Assembly (NCBI GenBank): GCA_964017185.1
Contig: OZ024879.1
Location: 22,881,456-22,945,455 of the forward strand
Length of the DNA stretch: 64,000 bases
DNA from: Rugalucina vietnamica
Taxonomy: Eukaryota > Mollusca > Bivalvia > Lucinida > Lucinidae
Reading direction: 5' to 3'
Under the pieces are notes generated by a model. That model ran no database searches. It saw only the letters and a list, made by a program, of their open reading frames with translations, and was not told where the DNA came from. A program made the position numbers and the translations under genes. Shown in pieces: positions 32,291 through 45,837 of this stretch (its first letter is position 1; each line of letters opens with the position of its first letter).

Positions 32291-32881
32291 ATTAGACCTA
32301 ATAACTATTATTTACTTCCTGAAAACTACACTGCCAGGGGCTGACCCTGACAGTTGGCACTCAGCATATCACTTCCTTCTATAGAAGTAAACATGTGAAT
32401 TTCTCCAATCGGAAGACTACTACTGAAATGGTAACTCAAGTGTACATTTCTAAACAAAATACAGACATGAGTGACGGTTAGAGATAGCTCCGATACAGAG
32501 AATCTCAGACAGCCACACAAAGGGATAGTATGCCTGCCTGATGGATGAGAAGAAGGGGGCTTTGTTATTGCACATGCAAAACCCTTTATTTGGTCATGAT
32601 GCGGATCAAGAATATGTTAATATTTTGAGATGTAGCAGTCCTTGCAGACATTTTCACATTAAATACACATGCAACATTTGTAGCATTATATAAAGTTATG
32701 TATGGTTGTCAGAAATGGACCCAGAGGACAGAGAAGATAATCAGACTGACACAGAAAATGAAACACACCAGTGGCAGGCCCACCAAACAGACCAGGATTA
32801 GGTAAAAAAAATCACTATATGCTCAATATCGGAGTGAGTCAGTACACTAAAAGGTTGTCCTAAATATTCTGCGAGGGTTTT
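32291..32881. other. No gene recognised
   Basis: No convincing exon. 32560-32600 has a weak trace of the family A right end. Confidence 0.4.
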
Positions 32882-33715
32882 TAGCTCACGTAGGATCACA
32901 AGGTGAGCTTATAGTATAGCCATGATCCAGCGTCCGTCCGTTGTCGTCCGTCCACAATTTCAAAGATCTTCTCTGCAACCGCTTGAAGTGAAATTTTATG
33001 TGGAGCCTCCATGGGTAGGGGGAACGAAAGTTTGTTCACGGGATCTTGGTAACATACCCGTGATGGCTGCCAGGCCCATATATGGTCAGAAATCTTCTTC
33101 TCCATAACTGGCGGGCAGATTTTCACAAAACTTGGTATGCACGTAGTATCGGGGACTCCAGCCCATCATAGTTTGGTCAAATGATGACCCTAGGATGACC
33201 TAGACCTATTTTATGGCAAGGTCAATTTTGGAAACATAGGCTCATACATTGGAAAAAGTGAAAACTATAGATTTTTTGAAAACGATTGCAGCCTGAGACC
33301 TGAAAAGTTGTAGATGCAAACAACTAATGGAGTGGATGAAGGTATATGAACTATTTAGGTCAAGGTCATCTCTTGACTTTGGCTGGTCTATTGTCCATAC
33401 CCTCTTTTTAAAGATCTCCATCCGTAAAACCCCATGGCCAATCAAAGTGAAATTTTATTTAGAGCATCCATGGGTAGGGGGAATGAGAGTTTGATCGTGA
33501 AATCTGGGTCACATGACCAAGATGGCCGCCACGCCCATATATGGTAAAAACCATTCAAAAATTTTCTTCTCCAGAACCGGTGGGCCGATTTCCACAAAAC
33601 TTGGTATCATGTAGCATTTGGGACTCCAGCCCATAATAGTTTGTTCAAATGATGACCCTGTGATGACATTGACCTATTTTACGGCGAGGTCAATTTTGGA
33701 AACATATATGAGTTT
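32882..33715 (+). repeat. Dispersed repeat (family B), two modules
   Basis: Opens 'agctcacgtaggatcacaag', 'gtgagcttatagtatagcc'. Two modules follow, each with 'ccatgggtaggggga' and 'ttttcacaaaacttggtat'-type blocks; the second has the exact 'accaagatggccgccacgcc' core. It runs into the TA tract. Confidence 0.75.
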
Positions 33716-33757
33716 AACATTTGCACCACGTAAGTAGGTACCGCACTTCTAGCTAGG

Positions 33758-34491
<734 letters not shown>

Positions 34492-34610
34492 GTTGACAGC
34501 GGCAAGCGCACAGACCTTTACGTTGCAAAACTTGTCGTGGGCAGAAAAGATCCTAACAAGGTTGTGACGGCGTTTCCGGTGAGACGTCTTCATTCTGAAG
34601 AAGAACAGGG
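34492..34610 (+). CDS. Candidate exon, unknown protein
   Basis: Between an 'aaaatcgag' acceptor-like site and a donor GGG|GTATGT the frame reads VDSGKRTDLYVAKLVVGRKD, PNKVVTAFPVRRLHSEEEQ. The alternating hydrophobic strand and the V-V-T-A-F-P motif look like part of a small alpha/beta domain, as in BECR-fold nucleases, but 40 residues cannot prove this. Composition is coding-like (GC above flanks). No partner exon was located; low certainty. Confidence 0.3.
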
Positions 34611-35368
34611 GTATGTGTGTTTTCATTATAAAGCCTTAAAGCTTCAGTGTCGACAACATCAAACTACACTTTCACAGTGTTAAACTAAAACTTATGGGGA
34701 TGTGTGGCTTGGTGGGACCACTTTGTACCTCTATTTCTGCACAAGCTATACTTTTTTACAGATGCAATGCTCTCAAAACAATGCCAGAATTTGTGTGTGC
34801 AGTGACAGTAGTAGCTTCATGATCAGCATAGTAGGCTGGCCTTTCTTCTCGTCTGATCAGTACATACATGTTGGGCGAGCCAACATCTGCGTAGAGAAAG
34901 CTGATGTCAAGTACACTTTTAGTATTTTATCAGTTGAAGTCCGTAGTATTGCAGTTTGATCTGTGTCTTCGATGCACGATAAACATGAAACACCTGCAAG
35001 CGAGGACTAATCAATTTGTGCACACGCTTGTAGGGTTTATACGGAAATTGGTTATTAAAATAAACGTCGTTGTTATTACTATTATTATAATTATGTCATA
35101 ATGATGTCCATGCATCAAGATTAATATTAAGCAAAAATAAAAGGAAATCAAGATTTTGAAACTTGAAAGATGTTGTCCAAAACATTTGGCAATCTTGACC
35201 TCGCTCATCACAGGCAATGTTTATTGGCGGCGCCTTTTATGTGCTTCCAAAAATCTAAGTTGCGGTGTCTATCTTTGATCGTATTGTGTAACATATCTGC
35301 GACCGCACGTGTTTGTCTCGAAAAGTTAAACATTTTTTCACTGGCATTTCAACATTCAAAGGGTCAAG

Positions 35369-35680
35369 ATGTGTTTTGAGTTAGTTATGTTCATTTTGCT
35401 AGGGGTCGGAGTTATGGTCGGCGACGCCGGGACAGTACCACAGCTGGTAAACGGTTGCCGGATGTGCGAGAGGAAAGGCGGCGTCGTGCGCTGCATGCTT
35501 GGACAGACGGCCGTGGTGATCGACGTCGTAGACTGCCCTGGGGAAGCAGTCATTGCCGGTCCAAAAACCCTGGTTACAGGGTTTAAGGGCCGGGCATTGT
35601 CTGTTGTCCTACCTAAGACGACCCTAACCTATGGGAGTTTTGCCGAGGGGACAGCAGCGACGCTGCATGCAGAAGAGTGT
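35369..35680 (+). CDS. First exon of a secreted or membrane protein
   Basis: ATG at 35369 starts a hydrophobic signal peptide, MCFELVMFILLGVGVMVGDA, followed by GTVPQLVNGCRMCERKGGVV, RCMLGQTAVVIDVVDCPGEA... and ...SYGSFAEGTAATLHAE-type sequence. Cleavage is likely after the VGDAG region. Three cysteines lie within ~35 residues of the mature start. GC content rises sharply over the exon and drops after ~35680, where GAAGA|GTGTGT is a possible donor. The general look resembles the extracellular part of the minus-strand gene at 1.3-2.4 kb, but homology is not shown. Later exons not found. Confidence 0.5.
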
Positions 35681-35899
35681 GTATTTATTTATTTTCATTT
35701 ATATATTTTGTATGATTTATTCATTTATTAATTATCGTTCAGTTTTCTCGTGGAAAATTCTACTTGGATTTGGCGAACATACTTACTAGCCTTGGAAGCA
35801 GTATAAAAAAACAAGACAGAAACCGGCTTGTTGACAAACGTTTCATACAAAACAACCCTTCGTTAAATGACGCTTGCCAGCATAATCTTGAAGTATCCA

Positions 35900-36477
35900 C
35901 TACTTATTCTTTGTGAACTATCATTTGCACAAATAATAAAACATCAACGAAGGCTGAGAAAATTCTTAAGAGAACCAGAAGGACAGTCCTTTGGAGCTAG
36001 GCTGTCTCTCCCTATTGATATAATTGCACAAAGCAATGACCTGACCATCGGAAGTGCAGATATCGACGAACCAAAGATAAGCTTCAAGACCGACCCTGAC
36101 TGGATGTATCTTGATTAAAACAGCTCAGACGTACCAAAGGACGATGCTGTAAGCCAGGGGGCAGCATCAGCTGCTAATGAGACTGTTGATGAGGCTGAAG
36201 AATTGGAGCGTTATTTGTAAGTAACACTCTTAATTAAATTAGTTTGCATACTGTGATATATATGTGTGCACACAAATATTTAGAAATCAGTCAGATGTTT
36301 TCATTTTTTTTCATATTGTGTAATTAGATTTACTCAGGATACGTCTGAACAAAAAGATAGACACACGGCAAATAGAAAACCTAATTCCAACTGTCATTAC
36401 AAGTGTTATACAAAATTAGGCATTTTTTTATATATTTCAGGAGAGAAGTATCTTTGGAAGAAATGACACAGCTTTGA
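35900..36477 (+). pseudogene. C-terminal two exons of an acidic protein, one in-frame stop
   Basis: The frame ...REPEGQSFGARLSLPIDIIA..., PKISFKTDPDWMYLD meets TAA at 36116-36118, then continues in the same frame NSSDVPKDDAVSQGAASAAN, ETVDEAEELERYL to a strong donor (TTATTT|GTAAGT, exon end 36216). The acceptor tatatttcag opens 36441 in matching phase 2 and gives LREVSLEEMTQL with TGA at 36475-36477. The clean splice sites and matching phase show a real gene end; the single TAA suggests a recent loss or an error. The DPDW(M)Y / acidic style resembles the DETYKPS fragments at 18.5 kb. The 5' part is missing or unrecognised. Confidence 0.45.
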
Positions 36478-39420
36478 GCCGGGACACAGTACAACGACGG
36501 GAACCAGAGTGGACACGCGTGTCCTCAGTTATCAGATAACAATAACAATTGTACTTCATAATAATTACCCAGAGTGATTTGCTGACAGACTATAAGTGTT
36601 CGGATATTTTCTTCCACATCTAAATACTCTAAAACAAACATTCTGTAGTAAAACAAATATTTCATGATATTGTTATAAGGGTACTTATATCATTGTTTGC
36701 ATAAGATCAACAGTCCTCAGCCAGTAAGATCAATAAAAAATCTATATATCCCGATTTTTTCATTTATTTGTTGTCCTCAGACTCTGAGGCTTTATTTGTG
36801 ATACAATTGTTTATACATAATTATTTTAATGCAAGGTTTATACATGAATACCTGTCCTCAGGGGCTGAGGGCAGGTGTTTATTTATATATATTCCAAAAT
36901 CACTACTTTAGATATATATCAGAGTCCTTGAAGTTTTGCCTTTAAAAGAATGGAATGTGTCAGGAATTGTGTTGCTATGAGAGATATAATTAACACAATT
37001 ATGAAACAACATAAAACAGACATAATTTTGCTAAATCAAATAATCTACACTATTGAAGAGTCTTAAGAAGTTAGTTTAGTTATTACTGTATGCTCCTTAA
37101 TTTAGCTTGCTTAGTCATGTTGTTATGTTTTTTTCTATCTCTTACCAATCATAATTTCAGTCTAAAATTTGTTGTTGGTATTTATGCATGCCTAACCAGA
37201 ATCAAAGTTTGCTATCAGCAAACTATAATCTTGAATTATTAAATGGAAAACCATCTTTAATTTTAATGCCTAAAATTAAGGCCAGGGAAAGAATCTTTTT
37301 AGTTTCTGTATTTTACTTCAATCATTAAAGCACTCTTCTGTCACATTTTGCTCAAACTATAGCAATCCTTTGTCCCATTGTTTTATAATTAGTTTCAACA
37401 TACTAAAGCAAGTTTTCTTACGGGCATACTATACAGTTTGCAGATAGGATTTTATCAATTTAAGTCCTAAACTAACTTCTACAAAAAGAAACAAGAAACA
37501 AATAAGAAAAATGGATAATAGGCAGTCTGTCAAGACATGTGTATCAGACATGGTTGGTATTATTTGGACAATGATAATATTGTATATGAACATTTAAAGG
37601 ATACGGTGCATTTTAAAGTGAAAGGTGAGGACATATACGTGGACAATGTTGCGGTTCTTTTCTGACACTTTCGTCTTATCAAAAATTTCGGGAAACTTTC
37701 ATTTCCGTTTTATGCACTCTTTGTTTTAGACAAAGGAACAGTCAAAAGTTACCTACTAGTCCCAAATTGAAGCCCCTACAGTGTAGGTATTTCAATCCCA
37801 GTACTTCCAAATTGTTTCTTAGAAGCGCATATCACTCATGGGTTGTTTCAAATTGTATTGTATCTTGTGTATTGATAAAAACAGGGACGTGTATTTGTGC
37901 AATAATTGTTTTTAAAACCTTCACTGCACCCATCTTTATCTTACATGAGTCATTTGGCTATCAAGGTGAGCTTAAACATTGTACTTGTAGTATACCCATT
38001 ATCGGCACCCACCATTTTCAGAGCTTCCCTGAAATGAGCCCAAGGCATATTTCCTGTGGAGCCTCACTGGAAAGGGAGAGCAGAAGTTTATATGGTGCAG
38101 GTCATATAAAAGAATTTTCAGCCTTGGTACTCAGATGAGCGCTTCAGGACCAATGGGCATCTGGTATTTATGTATAGCAAAAATGTCATTAAGTTCACTA
38201 TCCTAACAAAATTGTCAAGCTTTTAAAATAGTTTTCCAATTATTGAATTTTGATTTACATCTCGTCTTGCTTTGCTAGAACCACTGGCCTTCTGAGAAAG
38301 TCGCTTGATCTGGTTAATCAGCTGAACCAGGGATAGATGGATCCGCAGATAACATTTACTGATCTACTCAAAGTCCCTCCTTTACACGAACATTGCTGTA
38401 AAGAGATACTAAATCGTTTGGATGTATTTTGAAAGCCATATCCATTGGCTGACTACAAACGTTCAATAAGTAAGTGTTGATCTTGGACATTGCCTTGAAA
38501 GGGTTTATATCTTAAGGCAGTGTTGTTGTTTAGCATAAATTTCATTATAATGAAGAGATAGAGTCCCAAAGAGTTTCGTTCATCTCAGGAGATAGTGGTC
38601 CAATAGACGGACAATTTGGGTAGATGCTTGAAAAGTTCGATTTTGAAAGAAAAGAGAATGGGCTGTGTTGCAAAAGGAAAAGCGCTGATCTGCGTCTTTA
38701 TTTTGTTCGAACAGAATGTTGGTTTTCTCATGACTTGGCATGGCAATTGGCAGCTGTCTTAAAGACTCAGAAGCAAAATTAGTATGTTAGCTTTTGTAAG
38801 CCCCAAATTTGAATAACCCCAAGCATAAAACTGGTTGCAAATTGTCAGGCATTTCAAAGTCTTTTTCTCCCACGTCATGCATTTCAGAGTCATATTCTTT
38901 TAAGAAACTGCTTATCTTATCAACAAACAGAGCGTCCCACAGCAAAGCAAGTGCTTAACTATTTGGAATCTGCACATGTCCATTAGGCAAAGTATTAAAG
39001 GAAACTTTATAAGTACAAGTATTACAAACCTTAAAGTAAAAATATAAATTGTTTTCAGTTGTTTGGGCTTCTTTAGAGTGCCAAAAGATTCGATAACTGT
39101 CCAGAATCGATCCCTATTAAACCTATAGTAAAATTGGCAAAAATCTCGACACTCTTGGAAAATCAAGCACATACCGAAAGATAATATGTATTTGTGATTG
39201 AAACGTTGTGTAGTAATACACTAGATATTGCTGTCAAACAAGCTTTGGATTAAGTTTTCAATCGTTTTCGATATTTTTGTAATACTTTGGTAATTTAACA
39301 CTATGTCTATGGAAAAAAAAAAAACTGACATGGGACTTAAATTATTTTGACCAGTTTACAATTCAGACATGTTTTCCAGTTTCTACCACAATGCTAATAA
39401 TTATATTTGTCTATTTTCAG
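36478..39420. other. Mostly unannotatable; two repeat remnants
   Basis: 37950-38165 has a diverged family B unit ending 'gatgagcgcttcaggacc'. 38610-38745 is a family A MITE fragment ('aaaagcgctgatctgcgtc', 'ggttttctcatgact'). No other supported feature. Confidence 0.45.
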
Positions 39421-39502
39421 GTACTACCATTGCCCTAACTGTCATACTATGAGGACCCACCTCCCTCAGCACTTGAGGAAATGCAAGCCGTTACATCAGG
39501 GG
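39421..39502 (+). CDS. C2H2/CCHC-like zinc-finger exon
   Basis: Acceptor 'gtctattttcag', donor GGG|GTAAGT. Reads YYHCPNCHTMRTHLPQHLRK then CKPLHQG: a CxxC pair, then H-L-x-x-H-L-x-x-C, matching a short DNA-binding-type finger. Entry phase 2. It probably belongs to a plus-strand gene whose intron holds the 21-bp minisatellite that starts 57 bp downstream. Partner exons were not fixed. Confidence 0.5.
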
Positions 39503-39558
39503 GTAAGTCTACGTCAGGATATTGAGAGTAATAGGATATTTACAGAAGAGATCTACCA

Positions 39559-41398
39559 ACTTCATTATATGATGTACCTTCTTCATTATATGATGCACCT
39601 TCATCATTATATGATGTACTTTCTTCATTATATGATTCACCTTCATTATTATATGATGCATCTTCATCATTATATGATGTACCTCCTTCATTATATGATG
39701 TACCTTCATTATATGATGTACCTTCATCATTATATGATGTACCTTCATCATTATATGATGTACCATCTTCATTATATGATGCACCTTCATCATTATATGA
39801 TGTACCTTCATCATTATATGATGTACCTTTATCATTATATGATCTACATTCATCATTATATGATGTACCTTCATCATTATATGATGTACATTTATCATTA
39901 TATGATCTACCTCCTTCATTATGTGATGCACCTTCATCATTATATGATGTACCTTCATCATTATATGATCTTCCTCCTTCATTATATGATGTACCTTCAT
40001 CATTATATGATGTACCTTCATCATTATATGATGTACCATCATCATTATATGACGTACCATCTTCATTATATGATGCACGTTCATCATTATATGATGTACC
40101 TTTATCATTATATGATCTACCTCCTTCATTATATGATGCACCTTCATCATTATATGATGTACCTTCATCATTATATGATCTACCTCCTTCATTATATGAT
40201 GTACCTTCATCATTATATGTTGTACCTTCATCATTATATGATCTACCTTCATCATTATATGATGTACCATCTTCATTATATGATGCACCTTCATCATTAT
40301 ATGATGTACCTTCATCATTATATGATGTACGTTTATCATATTTTGATCTACATTCATCATTATATGATGTACCTTCATCATTATATGATGTACCTTTATC
40401 ATTATATGATCTACCTCCTTCATTATATGATGCACCTTCATCATTATATGGTGTACCTTCATCATTATATGATCTTCCTCCTTCATTATATGATGTACCT
40501 TCATCATTATATGATGTACCTTCATCATTATATGATGTACCTTCATCATTATATGACGTACCATTTTCATTATATGATGCACCTTCATCATTATATGATG
40601 TACCTTTATCATTATAGGATCTACCTCCGTCATTATATGATGCACCTTCATCATTATATGATGTACCTTCATCATTATATGATCTACCTCCTTCATTATA
40701 TGTTGCACCTTCATCATTATATGATGCACCTTCATCATTATATGATGCACCTTCATCATTATATGATGCACCTTCTTCATTATATGATGCACCTTCTTCA
40801 TTACATGATGCACCTTCTTCATTATATGATGCACCTTCTTCATTATGTGATGCACCTTCATCATTATGTGATGCACCTTCTTCATTATATGATGCACCTT
40901 CATCATTATATGATGCACCTTCATCATTATATGATGCACCTTCATCATTATATGATGCAACTTCATCATTATATGATGCACCTTCTTCATTATATGATGC
41001 ACCTTCATCATTATATGATGCACCTTCATCATTATATGATGCACCTTCTTCATTATATGATGCACCTTCATCATTATATGATGCACCTTCTTCATTATAT
41101 GATGCACCTTCATCATTATATGATGCACCTTCATCATTATATGATGCACCTTCTTCATTATATGATGCACCTTCATCATTATATGATGCACCTTCATCAT
41201 TATATGATGCACCTTCTTCATGATATGATGCACCTTCATCATTATATGATGCACCTTCTTCATTATATGATGCACCTTCATCATTATATGATGCACCTTC
41301 ATCATTATATGATGCACCTTCATCATTATATGATGCACCTTCTTCTTTTTATGATGCACCTTCATCATTATATGATGCACCTTTTTCTTTTTATGATG
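39559..41398. repeat. 21-bp minisatellite, ~87 units, open on both strands
   Basis: Unit 'ttcatcattatatgatgtacc' (7 codons; H-H-Y-M-M-Y-L on plus, M-M-K-V-H-H-I on minus). Each unit contains CATCAT...ATGATG and so can fold. The first ~1.1 kb mixes GTACC, GATCTACC and GCACC variants in a higher-order pattern. From ~40690 on it is homogenised to GCACC units alternating TTCATC/TTCTTC. Because 21 is a multiple of 3 and the unit has no stop, long frames arise on both strands by chance; it lies after a consensus splice donor, so it is probably intronic. Confidence 0.9.
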
Positions 41399-41449
41399 TA
41401 CAAACTTTATGATGTAGCGTTTTCTTTATGCACCTACTTTATGATGTAG

Positions 41450-41984
41450 CGTTTTCTTGAGCCGGGTAAAATCACAAGTAAAGACTTTTACATGAACACC
41501 GGTAGAACACTCGTCTCGCGAGATTATATGTTTATTGTGCGCAACAAAGCATGAATACAGAAACGATTTATATTTTCACTTCTCTCTTATTCTTCAGGTA
41601 ATGTCATGGTATTTTAATGATGCAGAAATCTGCACGAGCATCTAGTTCAGATATCCGCTAAGTGTCAGTTCCGTATTTAGTGTATTTTTGGAGATGTTTG
41701 CAACTGCATTTTTCACAGGCTAGTTGTCACATATTTTCGTGGCTGATAAATGCTGTTTGTATTCAAATATCAACCTGTAAGTCAAAGATGCCACTCTAAC
41801 TGTGTCATATAATTCATTTAGCAAGAATTATGTTGTGAGAAAGTACATTTCTGCATAATTTCCGCTGAAGTATGAGTTTGATGTCTGGAATGTCTGAATG
41901 TTTTTTCAACTTTTTCAAGGGAGACGAGCACTCATTCATTATTATTCAGATTCTAAACTGTTTCATCTTATTATTGGGTAGGTT
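41450..41984. other. No gene recognised
   Basis: AT-rich, no repeat or exon boundary recognised. Confidence 0.4.
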
Positions 41985-42520
41985 TTTACACAAACCATCC
42001 TGTGTATCCGCAAAAGATAAAATCTTAATTTAATGTGGATCATCCATCGGTAGGGGATCAAAAGTTTGTTCGCAAAATCTGTGTCACATGCCCAACATGG
42101 CCACCATGCATGCTCTCATGCTCAGAAAATCTTCTTCAGAACCTGCAGGCCGATTTTGACGAAACTTTGTAGGTGGTATTTGGGTCTCCAGCCCATCTTA
42201 GTTTGCTCAAATGATCATGACTTTTTATGACAAGGTCAATTTTGGAAACTTAGGTTTAAATACACGGAGAAAAAAAAAATAAAAATCGATATAATTTTGG
42301 AAACTTAGGTTTAAATACATGGAGAAAAAAAATAAAAATCGATATTTTGGAAACTGTTCTAGTCTTAGAAATGAAAGTTTGCTGCAGATGGAGACAAGTA
42401 CTTAAGTTGATGAAGATACATGCATATTTAACGTTAAAAGTCATCTCTTTTTCAGTAAGTGTTGTAAGGTCGGACCTTGGGTGAGTGCTCTCTGGACCTT
42501 TGGTCCTCTGGGTTTGCTTA
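41985..42520 (+). repeat. Dispersed repeat (family B)
   Basis: 'aatgtggatcatccatcgg', 'cccaacatggccaccatgc', 'cttcttcagaacctgcagg' and the end 'ggtgagtgctctctggacc'. Includes a tandem duplication of ~47 bp at 42262-42352 ('ttttggaaacttaggttt'). Confidence 0.65.
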
Positions 42521-42649
42521 TAACCTTGATAAGTTTTGCCTAACTTTTGTCAACTTAAAGTTTCTGCTGGACAGAATGAAATTTTGCCGGTTTTGTTTTG
42601 CTGTCCGGCACTTTTTGTGAAGACTGCACAAAATTGTTAAGCATTTTTA

Positions 42650-43350
42650 TCGCACCTGCTTATAGCAAGGTGCGATATAGGAGTCCAAATTTCCGTCCGT
42701 CCGTCCATCCGTCCATCAACATTTACGTCAAAGTTTGACATTCACGTCAAAGTTTGACATTCACGTCAAAGTTTAGTTTTCTCTGCATCACTGATAGCTA
42801 CGATTATGAAACCTTGCATAGTTATTGTTCTGGACATACCCTTCAAGCACGCACCTTGACCTGGTGCCCTTGACCTATATTTCACGGTCCAGTGACTTTG
42901 TCATTTTTTACGTCAAAGTTTGTTTTTCTCTGCATCAGTGATAGCTGCGATTATGAAATCTTGCATAGTTATTGTCCTGGACATACCCTTCAAGCACGCA
43001 CATTGACCCGATGACCTTGACCTATATTTCACGGTCCAGTGACTTTGTCAATTTTACGTCAAAGTTTGTTTTTCTCGGCATCAATGATAGTTGCGATTAT
43101 GAAACCTTGCATAGTTATTGTCCTGGACATACCCTTCAAGCACGCACATTGACCTGATGCCCTGGAGCTATATTTCAAGGTCCAGTGACTTTGTCAATTT
43201 TTAGGTCAAAGTTTGGTTTTCTTTGCACCTGTGACAGCTAATTGTCCTTGACATACCCTTCAAGCATGCACCTTGACTTGGTGCCCTTGTCCTATATTTT
43301 ACGGTTTTAGTTATTTTGCCCAATGCAGGTGCGATATCGACCTCTGCGGC
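42650..43350. repeat. Element with ATCGCACCTGC inverted ends and ~138-bp internal tandem units
   Basis: Begins ATCGCACCTGC and ends GCAGGTGCGATAT in inverse orientation. The inside has about four units, each with 'acgtcaaagtttg', 'gcatagttattgtcctgg', 'cccttcaagcacgcac' and 'cacggtccagtgacttt'. Unit copies are 85-95% alike by eye. No protein. Confidence 0.7.
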
Positions 43351-44281
43351 GTTCTTGTTTAGGTACAGTGTCCCGGGACAGTATCTAATCTAGATTTTGC
43401 TTTAAAATAATAGTAAACAAATAACATACCTTTAAACCAGTGCAAGGCCCGATGACTGCCTGCCACATGACCCAGAGATTCACATTGTTACAGTGATCCC
43501 CACAGAAATTCTCAGCTTTTCCATCGCACATTTTCTGCAGGTTGCATTTTAGTTTGCATCATATCATGAAACTTTTAGAATCTATTATTCAATTTCAGGT
43601 TGTGCCACTGATACCAGCTAACATTACATGTCGTAGAATATACTACAATTGACTCGTAAAATGAATCAAATGAAAAACATTTTCCAAAACCTGGGCTTAG
43701 AGAGGTTAGCACCTGCATTTGAAGCAGAGAAAGTGTCTCCAGATATAGTTTGCAAACTTTCCTGGTATGAAATGAATTCCCTTGGGGTGGTAAACCGTTC
43801 TGACGTTATGAACTTGAGGAGAGTGTGCTTGAACTATGGCAGCTACCAACCAAGAAAAGCACCTTCTACAGGGATTGGGCCACTAGAATTCCTCATATCA
43901 AAAGCTACTTTAGAAACTTTGATTGAAACAGGGTTTTTAATAAAGGAAATAGCTAAACTATTATCGGTCTCAGAAAGTACAGTATACAGACGAATGCGTG
44001 CATTTGGATTAACGAAAGCCAACTTTACCGATATTGAGGATGAACAACTGATTGCTGTTGTCCAGGAAGTTATCAATGACTTTCCGAATTGTGGAGAGAC
44101 TATGCTAAACCAAATATTGAAACAAAGGAATATAAAGGTATTAATTTGTCATACTGTAATGGAAGCGTTAGCTCAAGGGATTTATACACCAAAGAGATAG
44201 CAGTTCCCTTACTTTTCTCATTATATACTGAGCCAAACAACGCAACATGGTTATGTAATATTTTTCGCATTTTGATGTAAT

Positions 44282-45331
44282 GTACGACGGTATACCCGAA
44301 ATATATTTGTCAGCAATTGCCAATAAATGAATTGGGTACAAAAAATTTGGTTTTCAGAGCCTGGGTCACTGAGCTCGAATCTGATTGGTCAAACCGGTTA
44401 ATTTGGTGGCATGCGCCCCCCTGAGAGATTCTGGAAGTCAGTTTTAACACGGATCGTCAAGTGAGGTACGATCAGGTAATTGCAAAATGTCTTCCATTTG
44501 TACCCTAAATTTCAAAACAAAGTTGGCATCGTTGAAAATTTTGCGTTTAATACTGAACATTCCATACAACACAATGGAAAATGGAATTGGTGAAAATTTC
44601 AAATGGTCAATGTTTTTAATGAAACCTTTGTGAAAACATGTTCATTCCATCATTCAGCATTGTTTGAAAACACAATAACTTGCAATTGTTGCATCAGGAA
44701 CGTCTGTAACAAATTTATGCTAAAATCTGAGTAAACTTTACTGGTTCAACGTGAAAATGAGTCTTCAACTCTGTTCAAAATGAAACAAAATTGATCGTTT
44801 GACGGTAAAATGAGTCATCCAAAATGGAGCAAGAGTATTCCTGAAAACCGGCATTAATTTCAAGGGTACGAATTCATGTCACATGTCGCGTTCTGGAAAA
44901 ATTACAATGCATTTCATTTTTTGCCAAGACCCTACCTCTGAAAAATGATTGATTTCTTGAGTCGCATAGCACGGAATGTTACAACCTAGATGTTGTGAGA
45001 TGGATCGATGGTCCGGCAATCTAATTTAGCTAAGAGAAAGTTTATTTGATAACGCTCCAGTGAATAAAATTAAAAATAAACTGATGTTGCGTTATAAGTT
45101 TGGCTCAGTATATGTTAGAACTAGGTCTCATTTTGGCTCAGGACGTCTAGGATATTTCAATCTTTATGCCTTTATACATGCCTGCTATAGAAACATATAT
45201 CAGTCCTTATGCGACAAAGAGAGAGAGAAAAAAAGCTTTTACTATCATGATACATTTATTGCAAACATCTTGCAAAAAAAGCAAATTTATGCAATCATCT
45301 GCCTGTTTTAATTGCGACTGTTCATTTGTTT
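44282..45331. other. Intron of the integrase-like gene, unique part
   Basis: No repeat or exon recognised. The intron (44138-48085) continues through family B and family D repeats. Confidence 0.45.
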
Positions 45332-45700
45332 TTAGCTCATCTGAGCCTTTAGGCTCATTAGGTAAGCGTATAGTATATATCCAGTCTCTGGCGTCCGTCA
45401 ACTATTTACAAAGATCTTATTCTCTGAAACTTCTTGACCAATCAAAGCCAAGCTTCATGTGGAGGATCCTTGGAGTGGAACTAAAGTTTGTATAAATGGC
45501 CCAGGTCACATGACCAAGATGGCCCCAATGGCTACCATGGCTATAAATACCAAAAACCTTTAAAAATCTTCTTCAGAAGCAGATGGCCTATGATTTTGAA
45601 ACTTGGCATGAAGCAATAAGGAATGGAGCTCTACAAAGTTTGTATAAATCATGACCCTAGGATGACCTTGACCTATATTATAACAAGGTCAACTCAGATT
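45332..45700 (+). repeat. Dispersed repeat (family B), intronic
   Basis: Opens 'agctcatctgagcctttagg', has 'atgaccaagatggcccc' and 'gatgaccttgacctatatt'. Confidence 0.7.
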
Positions 45701-45837
45701 GGTAAAATGCCATTTAATGGGGGAAGTCTTGCTTTGAATGGGCATATGGACAGAATATTTCTGTTTGAATTCTTCCCCCCCCCCCCAACAGAATGATTCC
45801 CACTGACCCAGGGCTCTATTGTTTTTTTTTTCATAAT

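Noticed and set aside
39559..41398. CRISPR-like array
   Set aside because: Units are contiguous without unique spacers, and the context is eukaryotic.
39407..41449. Open frames of 680 codons (+) and 623 codons (-) over the 21-bp array
   Set aside because: The repeat unit is stop-free on both strands, and the only real protein signal is the short C2H2-like exon that ends at a consensus donor before the array.
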